Source: CAXBGS01 sp963975425 (lineage in GTDB: Bacteria > Planctomycetota > Planctomycetia > Pirellulales > Pirellulaceae). Taken from it: a stretch of DNA of 64,000 nucleotides. Below the pieces are notes generated by a model. That model had not been told where the DNA came from, made no database searches, and saw nothing but the letters and a program-made list of their open reading frames with translations. A program made the translations under genes and the position numbers. The stretch lies in NCBI GenBank assembly GCA_963975425.1, contig CAXBGS010000008.1, forward strand, positions 124,001 through 188,000, read 5' to 3'. This document shows, one piece after another, positions 44,710-53,734 of the stretch; position 1 is the stretch's first letter; each line of letters starts with the position of its first letter.

Positions 44710-46767
44710 TCACGGATCCGTTTGCTTTAGCTGCCACTGTTCGTCAAAGAAGCCTGCCGCTTTGACTTCACCTGGCAACTGAGTTGTACTGCCCGAGGAC
44801 ACGTCAACGATCGCCCAATCGGGAAGCATCGGGATTTGCCTAGCGTTGTTCAGATACGCGTATTCGCGGTACGTAAAACCGCTGTTGATGACGATGTATC
44901 GATCGGGATTCAGCGGATTCGGATAGATCAGCAGCGGTACGTGATTGCCGCGAAACGTTTGATCGCCGACTTGAATCTGGTTGTCGTGCCAACGGATGGG
45001 AAGCCGGTCGACAATTTTTGCAATCAACGAGTTCGTCTCGGGCGTCCCAAACAGGATCAGATTTCGTGTTGCGATCATCGCATCGGTGACCTCACTGGAT
45101 TTCGCTTCCACCACATCGCCGCGAAAATGCCGCACCCATTCATCCTTGGCGTGCCGAAACTCGGCATCGATCCGTTTCCCGACAACCGATTCCGTGTCAC
45201 TCAAGTCCGGCCCAACAAACGTAAACGCATCCATGAATGCGTCGTCGATCGGTCCTTGCAGTCCCGGGCGTTTGGCGAGTCCGGCAGTTTCAGCGGTCTC
45301 AGGCAACGATGCGATCCATTTTGAATCGGTTGATTTTGTAAATCCAATCTCAAACGAACCATCCGATTGCGACGTCAATGAAAACCGCGACTGATCGATC
45401 AGCAGTTGAACATCACGGCCGGCGGCAAGAGCACCGGGTGGAAATGCAATCGACACGCGACTGACATTACGGGTCGAAAGTGTGATTGTCTCGCCATGGC
45501 CGGACCCGCGATTGACGTTCCCTTGCACGCGGGCCTCTTTCCAATGTTCGTCGAGCCCGTCGATGCTGAGCCACGCCAGCTTGTGATACCGCAGCGTGTA
45601 GGTCGTCATGTCGATCGATGAAGGGAATGGAACCTTGCCGGCATCCAAATGTGCGTCCATTTTAGCTTGGACGTCAATCTTTGAATCGGGATGAATCTTA
45701 TGCGCCGTGTCAGGGCCGATCACATGTGGCAAGTTCATTCCACGTGATTGAAATGCCGCGACCATCACGTCCGCGGCTTGCTTCTGCCGATCGATTTCAC
45801 CGCTGTACGCGATTGTCGGAACGTTGCGCAGGTTGTTGGTCCAACCAGGGCAGTCATACCAGCGCAATAATTTTTGCTGATACCACGTTGGCTTGAAGTC
45901 TTCGAGCTGAAAGAACTTTAGGAACTGAAGCGTTTCACTAAATCCGGCGCCTGGGTTCGCCGCAGCCCACAGATCGGGATAGTGGACCGCCAGCTGCCAG
46001 CATCCCGCGCCGCCCATCGAGAACCCTCGAATCGCGATACGCTGTTGATCGATGGGAAACAATGATTTGACTTGTTCGATCGCTTCGAGCACGTCGATCT
46101 CGCCGGCAAATTTGAACGCGTTGCTGTATCGGCCGTACGGATGCAGCACGATCGTGTTCGCAGGCGAATACTGGCTTGTTTGATGCGACCGCTGGTTCAG
46201 AAAACTGACTTCGCTGGACTTTTCGCCACGACCGTGCAACCAGACGTCCAGACGAAACGGCACAGGCTCTCCTGCACGAATTTCATCATGGACCTCAGGC
46301 AATTCCAATCCGAACGGTTGCACCGAACCATCCATGCGAGATCGAAAGCCACCGACAAGAAGCCGTGGGTTGCCAAGGCCTCTTAGAATTTCCGACGTGC
46401 GTCCCTCGCGTAATGCCACCAGACGTCGCTCGGCCTCATCAAGCAACTGATCGGCCGCCTTAAGGTCTTTGGGGCTGTAGACCATGCGTGTGTGCAGGGT
46501 CATTTCCACCGCCCGCGGGAACACTTCGACGTGCGGCAACCACTTGCCGTCGGCCTGAACCTGGGCGAGCTGCGCCCTGATTGCTTGGCACCGATGAAGC
46601 AACTCGGCTTGGCGATCCGAGTCGACTTGGATTCCCCTGGCGGGAACCGGTCGCACGTCTTGCGGGTCGTTGTCTTCGGGGCCATCGGCGAGCGACGTCG
46701 AAACGTACAGCAGGGCCGCCATGACGATCACCGAGGACCGCAGCAAGTCTCTCACAATCCGCATCAA
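44710..46767 (-). CDS. Exported prolyl-oligopeptidase-like alpha/beta hydrolase
   Basis: A 685-residue protein with a signal peptide (about residues 1-27, ending STSLADG). The hydrolase core near residues 215-380 has the nucleophile elbow GFSMGG (Ser in place), the HYPDLWAAANPGAGF follow-up, and a likely catalytic His in AHKIHPD. The C-terminal ~280 residues are mostly beta and include an LILFGTPETNSL and VINSGFTYRE segment found in related planctomycete esterases. Location is outside the cytoplasmic membrane. Its start overlaps the stop of the upstream Gfo/Idh/MocA gene (ATGA). Substrate is unknown; a carbohydrate ester is suggested by the neighbour. Confidence 0.82.
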   Translation of the reverse strand: MMRIVRDLLRSSVIVMAALLYVSTSLADGPEDNDPQDVRPVPARGIQVDSDRQAELLHRCQAIRAQLAQVQADGKWLPHVEVFPRAVEMTLHTRMVYSPKDLKAADQLLDEAERRLVALREGRTSEILRGLGNPRLLVGGFRSRMDGSVQPFGLELPEVHDEIRAGEPVPFRLDVWLHGRGEKSSEVSFLNQRSHQTSQYSPANTIVLHPYGRYSNAFKFAGEIDVLEAIEQVKSLFPIDQQRIAIRGFSMGGAGCWQLAVHYPDLWAAANPGAGFSETLQFLKFFQLEDFKPTWYQQKLLRWYDCPGWTNNLRNVPTIAYSGEIDRQKQAADVMVAAFQSRGMNLPHVIGPDTAHKIHPDSKIDVQAKMDAHLDAGKVPFPSSIDMTTYTLRYHKLAWLSIDGLDEHWKEARVQGNVNRGSGHGETITLSTRNVSRVSIAFPPGALAAGRDVQLLIDQSRFSLTSQSDGSFEIGFTKSTDSKWIASLPETAETAGLAKRPGLQGPIDDAFMDAFTFVGPDLSDTESVVGKRIDAEFRHAKDEWVRHFRGDVVEAKSSEVTDAMIATRNLILFGTPETNSLIAKIVDRLPIRWHDNQIQVGDQTFRGNHVPLLIYPNPLNPDRYIVINSGFTYREYAYLNNARQIPMLPDWAIVDVSSGSTTQLPGEVKAAGFFDEQWQLKQTDP

Positions 46768-48125
46768 AGTTCCTTCCAGATTCCGGCGTGTGGCGGCATA
46801 AAAAATCCCTTCTCATCAGCCATTGCCGGCGGCGGGCTATCGGCCGAAAGTTCCTCGGCTGCGTCACAAAATTGAAATCGTGATTGCGTCACATCTTCCC
46901 AGGTCACGACTTGGTTCATGTGCGCCGCGGCGCGGCCCATCAGCGAGGCGTAATCAGCAAAGACGGCTCGCTTGGTTTCATTGTGTGGCTTGTCGTTTCG
47001 AATACTGTCGACAAAGTTGATCCACTCATAGTCCCACGGCGGCTTCGCGTCCTCGCTGGGCGTCCAGCTGACGTTTGATTTGTCGATGTGGTGATCTTTA
47101 AAAATATGAACCGTTGCCTTGTGAACATTTCCGGAAAACTGTGCCGCTCGTTTTGATCCGTGAACGAATGTCGCAAAATCAGTGTGCCCCTTTAGTGCCC
47201 TGCGAAAACCACAGAACGCTTTCTTGCCGTTGGCAAAGGTGTACTCCATCGAATAGGCATCAAGATTTTGGCCGCGGTCATCGCTGCCCACCTCGCGTCC
47301 GCCAACGCCATGGCATGAGATCGGCCAATCATCCATCAGCCAACAGCACTCATCAATTTGGTGAATCAAGTTATCGACCATGTGGCCCGAACCGACCCAC
47401 AATAGCTGAATCTTGCCGAACTTCAGTTGCTCGACCAAGTCGTTGGACTTGTCGCCTTGATCCTTCATCCAGCGCCGGCCGGTCAATCGGTTTGCGCGGA
47501 CATACGACAAATCACCAAGGGCGCCGTCGCGGATTCGGTCGATCAGGGCGGCGCGGGCCGGTGAGTGGCGGCATTGCAGCCCGGCGGCAATTTTCACTCC
47601 GTTGGCATCGGCGGCTTCACCGGCTTTTAACATACGGTGCAGACCGCCCGGATCAGTCGCAAACGGTTTCTCCATGAATACGTTGATGCCCTTGCTGACC
47701 GCGTACTCAACGTGGACCGGCCGGATGTACGCTCGCGTCGTACACATTGCCACGTCACCGGGACGTAATGCGTCGATGGCTTGCTTGTAAGCCTCGAAAC
47801 CTAAGAACTGGCGATCCTTGGATACATCGATTTGATCGGGATATTGTTTCCTCAGCGCGACCAGCTTGCTTTCGATTTGACTCTCACTCAGATCGGCCAT
47901 GGCATACAGCTTGATCGGGCCCTGGTCGATCGTGTTCAGCGCGTTGGCCACCGCGCCGGCGCCGCGGTTACCACAGCCGATCAGGGCTAGTCGAATCGTA
48001 TTTTCCTCTGCCGCATGAACAGCGGGAGCAGAAAGCCCGAGTGCGGTTGTACCAGCGACAAACGCACTTCCATTGGCAAGGAACTCGCGACGGCTCGGTC
48101 GCAAGGGTTCATCGTTCTTGGACAT
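46764..48125 (-). CDS. Gfo/Idh/MocA family oxidoreductase with Tat signal
   Basis: A 453-residue NAD(P)-dependent sugar-type dehydrogenase. The N-terminus carries a twin-arginine signal (PSRREFLANGSAFVAGTTA then LSAPAVHA). The Rossmann loop is LALIGCGNRGAGAVA, and the family motif EKPFATDPGG is present, followed by the C-terminal beta-sheet domain. Such exported members are abundant in planctomycetes. ATG 48125 was chosen over an upstream GTG because GAGGTG stands at the proper distance. First gene of a two-gene coupled operon with the exported hydrolase. Substrate is unknown, probably a sugar or cyclitol. Confidence 0.92.
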   Translation of the reverse strand: MSKNDEPLRPSRREFLANGSAFVAGTTALGLSAPAVHAAEENTIRLALIGCGNRGAGAVANALNTIDQGPIKLYAMADLSESQIESKLVALRKQYPDQIDVSKDRQFLGFEAYKQAIDALRPGDVAMCTTRAYIRPVHVEYAVSKGINVFMEKPFATDPGGLHRMLKAGEAADANGVKIAAGLQCRHSPARAALIDRIRDGALGDLSYVRANRLTGRRWMKDQGDKSNDLVEQLKFGKIQLLWVGSGHMVDNLIHQIDECCWLMDDWPISCHGVGGREVGSDDRGQNLDAYSMEYTFANGKKAFCGFRRALKGHTDFATFVHGSKRAAQFSGNVHKATVHIFKDHHIDKSNVSWTPSEDAKPPWDYEWINFVDSIRNDKPHNETKRAVFADYASLMGRAAAHMNQVVTWEDVTQSRFQFCDAAEELSADSPPPAMADEKGFFMPPHAGIWKEL

Positions 48126-48296
48126 CGCAGACACCTCGGATGTTAGGGTTAGCGGTCAACAAACCGACCAGTTCGTTCAGGACAAACGCGAGGGAATATC
48201 CTAACGGTTTCTGGGGCAGAGCACCGGTCTGGGATTTTGACGAGCTCAGACCGGACCGAACCCGACAAACTTGATGAAGACTAGTCGATCGCCAAC

Positions 48297-48332
48297 AAAA
48301 AAAGACGCCCCGGAAGGGCGTCTTTTCGTTTT
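48297..48332 (-). terminator. Rho-independent terminator after the PEP-CTERM gene
   Basis: AAGACGCCC and GGGCGTCTT form a perfect 9-bp stem around a 5-base loop (48311-48315). On the minus strand the stem is followed by a run of T, and on the plus strand by TTCGTTTT, so it may work both ways. It lies about 30 bases after the PEP-CTERM gene end. Confidence 0.9.
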
Positions 48333-48364
48333 GGTCAATCGTTAGATCGATGTGATTGCGAACA

Positions 48365-49150
48365 CTAAGCCTTGCGACGACGCCGTCCGCCACCAACCAG
48401 TCCTAATGCGGCGATCCCGAATACGGCAAACGAAGTTGGTTCGGGCACAACCGGGTTCTGATTCGCAGCACCTGCACCGTAGATCAAGAGATTCGTACGC
48501 AGGTTGAGCGCTTCGGCCTCGGGATCGTGAAAATTCGTGGTCGTCATGCCACCAAAAATGGCGTGCCCCATTCCAAAGGATTTTTCTGCAAGATGAACCT
48601 TGCCTAATGAGTCCGTCATCAATGCCGTCAGCCCGGGTCCACTCACGCTCGCATGAGCAAAAAAGCTCCCGTCGAACGAAGTCAAAGTTGCATTCGGACC
48701 GACAAAAATGGGATGAGCCGGATTGACGGCCGACACCGGATCGGTCGAGAAATCACCATTAGTCAGATTTACGCCGCCGAAGCCGTAACTCATCCCGTCG
48801 CCTTCATTGGGTGCGGCATTGACGAACAGACTTCCGCCTCCGGCAACCCAACCTTCGATGGTGCCCAGGTTGGCCACCAAGAAGGCCTCAAGCTCGTTGG
48901 CGTTGTTATCACCGCCCTCGAGAAACGCAAACGAATTCGCGGCTGAGAACACTGCTGCGGGCGTTGCCGTTTCGTAACGCAGGTCATCCCAACCGCCGAC
49001 GCCAAACGCGGCGTCCATCGCCTGCTCGTTTGTGGTTTCGCCCCACGGCGGACCGACAGTCGACCGCATGTAAATCACACCCGCGTCTGCGTTGGGTGCC
49101 AAGCACGCAAATGCGGCAAGACAAACCATCCCCATCAAAATCTTTTTCAT
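48365..49150 (-). CDS. PEP-CTERM-anchored exported protein
   Basis: A 261-residue protein with a signal peptide (about 1-23, ending PNADAG) and a C-terminal PEP-CTERM sorting tag: PEPTSFAVFGIAALGLVG followed by RRRRKA. Such tags are read by exosortase and attach or release proteins at the surface. The body resembles a flavodoxin/GATase-like (ThuA- or DUF4350-like) fold with a possible GGGSLFVNAAP turn; no catalytic triad is evident. The start at MKKILMG was chosen because GGAGAT stands upstream and the preceding codons show no similarity. A clear terminator follows the gene. Exosortase is not encoded in this window. Confidence 0.83.
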   Translation of the reverse strand: MKKILMGMVCLAAFACLAPNADAGVIYMRSTVGPPWGETTNEQAMDAAFGVGGWDDLRYETATPAAVFSAANSFAFLEGGDNNANELEAFLVANLGTIEGWVAGGGSLFVNAAPNEGDGMSYGFGGVNLTNGDFSTDPVSAVNPAHPIFVGPNATLTSFDGSFFAHASVSGPGLTALMTDSLGKVHLAEKSFGMGHAIFGGMTTTNFHDPEAEALNLRTNLLIYGAGAANQNPVVPEPTSFAVFGIAALGLVGGGRRRRKA

Positions 49151-49721
49151 GACTCGAATCTCCAGCTGTGGTTGATATGAAAGGCGCAAACTCAAGAGGA
49201 TCGCTGTCATCGCAAGGAAGTCGCCTGGGGGATGAGTCTAACCCCCCCTGCCGCACGGTCAAGCAAACCATTCCATAAAGTCCGAAAAACTGTTGCGGGC
49301 GGCCATAACCCGAACCACTAACCACCCAAACTCAGATTTCGCACACCCGAATGCGAATAACGCACACCCAAAAGAGGGCCAAGGCACGCTCACTATTCAC
49401 CTGCCTGCTCATATATCAGCCATGATTTGGTTGACTCCGTCGCGATCCGTTTTCAAGGCGTGTGGCGATGAGGCTCCTCCGGCTGACTCGCTCTCGTGGA
49501 AAACTTGAAAGCCAACCCGGCCTCCCGTTGGTAGATGACTGCAGCGAATGACGGCCTGTAACGGTCGTACCAGTTGCGACGGGTCGTCGTGCAAGTCTCT
49601 GTGGTCGTGTTCGCGAAAAGAGCATGTTTCTTTTTCGCCACCGGCGTCTCCGTCACTCAACGTGTCCTAGCTTTCAACAGGAACTACTGCGCGAAAAGTC
49701 TGTGCCTGGGGGGCACTCTCG
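49151..49721. other. Intergenic region before the flagellar genes, with an odd open block
   Basis: 571 bases. The flbD promoter should lie near 49640-49710. The part 49410-49660 is open in all three minus-strand frames for 67-83 codons, but none shows a known motif, a ribosome site or typical codon use, so I do not call a gene. It might be a dispersed repeat or the remains of a gene. Confidence 0.4.
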
Positions 49722-49928
49722 ATGATCAAGCTGACTCGACTCGACGGCGAACCGTTCGTGCTTAATGCCGAACTGATCCGCTATGTCGAACGCCGCCCCG
49801 ACACGTTCATCACGCTGATCAATGGCGACCGTATCGTTGTCAGCGAGACGATGGACGACGTCATCGATTTGGCCGTGCAGTATCAGCAGCAAAAACACTT
49901 CATGCCGATGCCAACTGCAAAGAACTAG
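49722..49928 (+). CDS. flbD: FlbD family flagellar protein
   Basis: A 68-residue protein of the FlbD family, found at the head of motA-motB operons in several phyla. It has the family pattern MIKLTRLDGEPFVLNAELI followed by VERRPDTFITLINGDRIVVSE and VIDLAVQYQQ. The role is poorly known; it is a small soluble protein tied to flagellar motor function. It ends 3 bases before motA, so the genes are cotranscribed. Confidence 0.9.
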   Translation: MIKLTRLDGEPFVLNAELIRYVERRPDTFITLINGDRIVVSETMDDVIDLAVQYQQQKHFMPMPTAKN

Positions 49929-49931
49929 ACA

Positions 49932-50693
49932 ATGGATATCGCTAGCCTCATCGGTCTCATTCTCGCCTTGGGACTGATCCTCGCATCGATCGCGCTTGGC
50001 AACGCGCCCTTTTCAGCGTTCATCGACATCCCGTCCGGGCTGGTCGTGGTCGGTGGTGCGTTTGCTGCAGCCCTGATTTGCTTCCCTTTAGGCAGCATAT
50101 TGAAGTCTCCGGTGATTGCGTTGAAGGTGTTGCTCAACAAGGGCGAAGACCGCTTAAAACTGATCAAACAAATCGTTGAACTCGCCGAGACCGCGCGCCG
50201 CGACGGATTGTTGGCACTGGAATCGAAAGTTGCCGAGATCGAAAACCCGCTGGTCAAGACGGGCATTCAAATGGCGGTCGACGGCAGCACACCGGACATC
50301 GTCGAAGAGGTCTTACGAACCGAAGTGGAATCGATTCAGACGCGGCACCGTGAAGGCAAGAGCATCATGGACCAACTTGGACGATTCGCGCCGGCCTATG
50401 GCATGATCGGGACGCTGATGGGACTGATCATGATGCTTCAAGACATGAGTGACCCGTCCGGGATTGGTGCCGGTATGGCCGTCGCCCTGATCACAACGCT
50501 CTACGGCGCGATCGTGGCGAACGTGTTCTTCAGCCCGTTTGCGGAAAAGCTAGGACTGATCAGCCGTAACGAAATCGTCACACTGGAAATCGCGATTCGC
50601 GGTGTGATGGCAATTCAATCTGGCGAAAGCCCGCGTGCCATCGATCAAAAGTTGCGCACCTTTCTGCCACCGAAACAACGCGAAGCCGAATAA
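49932..50693 (+). CDS. motA: Flagellar motor stator protein MotA
   Basis: A 253-residue stator subunit. Four hydrophobic helices are visible: near 5-22, 30-50, 150-170 and 180-205. The conserved block GMIGTLMGLIMMLQDMSDPSGIGAGMAVALITTLYGAI carries the family signature (parts GTLMGLIMML and ALITTLYGAI). The cytoplasmic loop holds the region that touches FliG. With MotB it forms the ion channel that drives rotation. Proton or sodium specificity cannot be decided by eye. It starts right after flbD and is followed by motB after 12 bases. Confidence 0.93.
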   Translation: MDIASLIGLILALGLILASIALGNAPFSAFIDIPSGLVVVGGAFAAALICFPLGSILKSPVIALKVLLNKGEDRLKLIKQIVELAETARRDGLLALESKVAEIENPLVKTGIQMAVDGSTPDIVEEVLRTEVESIQTRHREGKSIMDQLGRFAPAYGMIGTLMGLIMMLQDMSDPSGIGAGMAVALITTLYGAIVANVFFSPFAEKLGLISRNEIVTLEIAIRGVMAIQSGESPRAIDQKLRTFLPPKQREAE

Positions 50694-50705
50694 ACGGGGA
50701 TCACG

Positions 50706-51512
50706 ATGGACGACGAACCAGAAGAAATGGGCATCCCTGAATGGGTTGTCACGTTCGGCGATATGATGAGCTTGCTGTTGACGTTCTTTATCATGTTGGT
50801 CTCGCTTAGCGAGATCAAAGAGGAAGAGACGTATCAGGCGCTCGTGGACTCGATGCAAGAACAGTTCGGTTATCAGCGCACGCTCGACGCGCTCGCCCCA
50901 GGCGAATCGAAGCCGCGCCAAACCAGCTACAGCGTGCTGTCGACCACCGGGCGAGCCAAGAAAAAAGACACCGCCAAGGGTGGCGTGCCAGACAAGGCAC
51001 CGGTCGGCGAAGAACGCATGGTACGCATCATCCGCCCGGGTCAAATGACGGCGGTCGGCTCGGTCGTTTTCTTTGAAGAAGGCTCCGAAAAACTATCCAA
51101 GTCCGCTCTGGCCGTCATCCGTAACGCGGCAGAACAACTGCGCGGCAAACCACAAAAGATCGAAGTTCGCGGACACACCTCCGCCGAATACGCGATGCGT
51201 ACGGCCGGATCGGACGATGCCGTCATGCTGGGTTTTCGCCGAGCCGCGGCCGTTCGCAGATTCCTGGTCGATAACGAGGGAATCGAATCAGACCGATTCC
51301 GCATTTCGTCCGCAGCCGACTCCGAACCGATGAGCCGGACGGGTGGCGATAGCGCTATTGCTGGCAATCCACGCGTGGAAGTCTTCCTGCTCGATGAAAC
51401 AGTCGAGGATTTGCAAGGAACGGCCGATGAACGAAAAGCGCGAACCATGCGGCCGAACGTCGAAAATAATCAACCAAACGCAAGCGAGAACGAATCCAAT
51501 GGCTCCGAATAA
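50706..51512 (+). CDS. motB: Flagellar motor protein MotB (OmpA domain)
   Basis: A 268-residue partner of MotA. A short cytoplasmic part leads to one helix with the ion-binding aspartate, TFGDMMSLLLTFFIMLVSLS (shown as FGDMMSLLLTFF). The OmpA-like peptidoglycan-binding domain follows (about 115-240) with IEVRGHTSAEY and the EGIESDRFRISSAADSEP motif, which anchors the stator to the wall. Planctomycetes have peptidoglycan, so this fits. The tail is disordered. The gene is in the flbD-motA-motB-fliL run. Confidence 0.92.
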   Translation: MDDEPEEMGIPEWVVTFGDMMSLLLTFFIMLVSLSEIKEEETYQALVDSMQEQFGYQRTLDALAPGESKPRQTSYSVLSTTGRAKKKDTAKGGVPDKAPVGEERMVRIIRPGQMTAVGSVVFFEEGSEKLSKSALAVIRNAAEQLRGKPQKIEVRGHTSAEYAMRTAGSDDAVMLGFRRAAAVRRFLVDNEGIESDRFRISSAADSEPMSRTGGDSAIAGNPRVEVFLLDETVEDLQGTADERKARTMRPNVENNQPNASENESNGSE

Positions 51513-51578
51513 CCCACGTTCGGATTCCTTCAACGCGGACTCCCCGTATCAGGGCAATCGCGCTTGCGCGGAGAATCA

Positions 51579-52139
51579 ATGATGGCAGATGAACAAGAAA
51601 CACCAGCGGACGAACAAAGCGAACCCGCACCAAGCTCTGGCGGCTCGGGCCGCGGCCTCGTGATCGCATTTGTCGCGGTGGTCATGCTATTAGAAACGGG
51701 CATGTTCTTTTTCATGGTCCCCAGCGCCGAAGAAGTCAGTGCACTGGCGGAAGCCAAACTGATCAAGTCCGTCCAGGATGGTGAACAGGCAGCCGCCGAA
51801 CAAGAATCCGACGAAAACGAAGTCGTCGAACACGAACTTGGCAGATTCCGAGAAACATTCAGCCCGATCGATACCGAGGCGAATTTCGAAGTTGAGCTAA
51901 AGTTGTTTGGCCTCGTCCGCAAGAAAAACAAGGAACAATTGGCAAAAGAGTTCCAAGAAAAGGAGGGACGTCTGCGTCACGCGATTCGGTTGAAGATCCG
52001 CAACAGCGAACTGGCCGAGTTGCAGGACAACCAATTGGGCTTGCTCGAAAGACGGATTTTGACGAAATGTAATCATCTGCTCGACGAAGATTGGTTGCTG
52101 GGTGTCGGATTCAACGACTACCAGCTGCGAGAGCAGTAA
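51579..52139 (+). CDS. fliL: Flagellar basal-body protein FliL
   Basis: A protein of about 186 residues that links to the stator and basal body. A Glu/Pro/Ser-rich cytoplasmic start is followed by one membrane helix (about 28-47, GLVIAFVAVVMLLETGMFFFMV) and a periplasmic domain with FSPIDTEANFEVELKLFGL and the family-like ending that includes KCNHLLDEDWLLGVGFNDY. The start was set at ATG 51579 with GGAG just upstream; a second ATG follows at 51582. It lies downstream of motB in the same run. No fliM gene follows it, which is unusual. Confidence 0.85.
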   Translation: MMADEQETPADEQSEPAPSSGGSGRGLVIAFVAVVMLLETGMFFFMVPSAEEVSALAEAKLIKSVQDGEQAAAEQESDENEVVEHELGRFRETFSPIDTEANFEVELKLFGLVRKKNKEQLAKEFQEKEGRLRHAIRLKIRNSELAELQDNQLGLLERRILTKCNHLLDEDWLLGVGFNDYQLREQ

Positions 52140-52286
52140 CCCAAACACGTCCACGCCGACTCGCGCAACCTTTGCGTGAAACATTTGGCGTGAAACCAAC
52201 GAGTCTGGGTTCGATTGCACTGGGTTTCACTGCAGTTGTTAGATTCACACGAGCACATCGGGTTTGCCCGCCCGATACTTTGACCC

Positions 52287-52295
52287 AAGGAAGGG
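52287..52295 (+). promoter_or_regulatory. Ribosome binding site of fliN (GTG start)
   Basis: AAGGAAGGG stands 6 bases before the GTG at 52302 and supports that non-ATG start. Confidence 0.75.
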
Positions 52296-52301
52296 TAACC
52301 G

Positions 52302-52838
52302 GTGAGCGATAATCCGGATCCGAAAGACGAAACGCCCGCAAACGACCCGGCGAATCCGGCAGCCGATGCCGCGACTGGCGCGGATGCTGCCAGCGGCGAC
52401 GTCGCAACCGAACCGAAAACGGACACGCCGGCAGGCGACAAGTCCGGCGAAGGTGACTCGATGGGCATGGACCAAATCGAGCAGTTGCTTTCCGAAGCCT
52501 CCGGTTCTCTGGACCAAGCGGCCGGCAAGGGCGTATCGACCACCGCCGACGCGCAACCTTACAACCTCAATGACCTAAGCCCCACCGCAGGCGATGGCGT
52601 CAAACAGCCAATCGACATTCTGGGCGAAGTCGAACTCGACCTACGGATCGAGCTCGGCAGAACCCAAATGCAACTCGAAGAAGTCTTGCAGCTGCGCAGC
52701 GGCAGCGTCGTCGCGCTCGACAAACTCGCCGGCGACCCTGTCGACGTCTATGTCAACGGGCGGCTAGTCGCACGCGGCGAAGTGTTGGTGATGAACGATA
52801 ACTTTTGTGTGCGCGTGACAGAATTGGTCGGCGCGTAA
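52302..52838 (+). CDS. fliN: Flagellar motor switch protein FliN
   Basis: A 178-residue switch protein. Residues 1-90 are acidic, low-complexity sequence; residues ~95-175 form the SpoA domain: DILGEVELDLRIELGRTQ, then LEEVLQLRSGSVVALDK, LAGDPVDVYVNGRLVARGEV and VNDNFCVRVTE-like end. This is typical FliN, which sits at the base of the C-ring. The start is a GTG with a strong ribosome site. fliM, which usually stands between fliL and fliN, is absent; the 162-base gap is too short for it. The gene is followed by fliO. Confidence 0.9.
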   Translation: MSDNPDPKDETPANDPANPAADAATGADAASGDVATEPKTDTPAGDKSGEGDSMGMDQIEQLLSEASGSLDQAAGKGVSTTADAQPYNLNDLSPTAGDGVKQPIDILGEVELDLRIELGRTQMQLEEVLQLRSGSVVALDKLAGDPVDVYVNGRLVARGEVLVMNDNFCVRVTELVGA

Positions 52839-52927
52839 CGCGTTTCACCCGCGACCGAGCCAGAACCAAAGCAGGACCTGGACGCGTCAGCGCCATAAAC
52901 AAACCGAATAGGAACAGAGTTCTCGGC

Positions 52928-53734
52928 ATGTTGCGAAAACACTTCATCGCCGTTCTCGTTGTCGCCACGACGCCCTTGATGTCTCCGGGATTTGTGTCGG
53001 CTCAGAACGACGGCCATCCCATCCCGCGAAATTCACGCGTCCTGCAAGTCGCGCCGCTGGAAAACCAAAGAGCCGCTGCGAACGAAGCTCGCACGAATCG
53101 ATCCGCCGACGAATTTCGTTTCATCGACCCACAAGTTGTCGACCACCAAGCCAACGGGAATCACGGCACTTCGTCTGCGACCGATGGTGCGTCTCGGGCG
53201 GCTTCGGCGGAAACCGGCCTGCGGTCGATCCCTTCACTTGCCGATCGTCGCCAAACCGCCGACGACGACTCGAGAGCGATCGAAAGCCCCAAAAGCAAAC
53301 TTGCCGGTCCCGCGGTCACCGTTACGTCCAGCTTGGCAGTCGTGCTGGGCTTGTTCGCGTTGATGATCTGGCTGACACGTCGATTCGGCAGTCGAACTCT
53401 CGGCCAAACGTCGTTGCCCAATGAGGTTTTGCAAAGTCTTGGCACCGCAACCCTGGACGCACGAACAAAAGTCAATCTGTTACGCTGTGGTGGACGCGTC
53501 ATCGTCGTCGCACAGACTCCCACCGGCGTCTATCCGATTTCTGAGTTCACCTCGCCCGAAGAAGTTCGCCAGTTGATCGCATCTTGCCAATCGACATCGA
53601 AACAATCCTTTGCGCAGACGCTGCAAGCTTTTGAAAAAGAGGCAGCACCGCGCGGATTTGTCGGCCATGAAACGCCGCCGCCTCAAGACGGTGCGGATCG
53701 TCGCAAGCGAGGCCGTTTGTTCGCGACCGCATGA
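52928..53734 (+). CDS. fliO: Flagellar biosynthesis protein FliO
   Basis: A 268-residue FliO-like protein that helps FliP assembly. It has an N-terminal signal-like segment (LRKHFIAVLVVATTPLM), a long polar linker, one membrane helix near residues 135-155 (LAVVLGLFALMIWLTRRFG) and the typical C-terminal part: LGTATLDARTKVNLLRCGGRVIVVAQTPTGVYPI (shown as LDARTKVNLLRCGGRVIVVA). The start ATG 52928 was chosen because the earlier in-frame stretch is shadow sequence overlapping fliN. The downstream fliP/fliQ/fliR genes are not present. It is coupled by ATGA to the GltS-like gene. Confidence 0.82.
   Translation: MLRKHFIAVLVVATTPLMSPGFVSAQNDGHPIPRNSRVLQVAPLENQRAAANEARTNRSADEFRFIDPQVVDHQANGNHGTSSATDGASRAASAETGLRSIPSLADRRQTADDDSRAIESPKSKLAGPAVTVTSSLAVVLGLFALMIWLTRRFGSRTLGQTSLPNEVLQSLGTATLDARTKVNLLRCGGRVIVVAQTPTGVYPISEFTSPEEVRQLIASCQSTSKQSFAQTLQAFEKEAAPRGFVGHETPPPQDGADRRKRGRLFATA

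Noticed and set aside
49409..49660. Small minus-strand protein gene
   Set aside because: Three frames are open at once and none shows a motif or ribosome site, so no single one can be supported.
52140..52301. A fliM remnant between fliL and fliN
   Set aside because: The 162-base gap has no FliM-like words in any frame.
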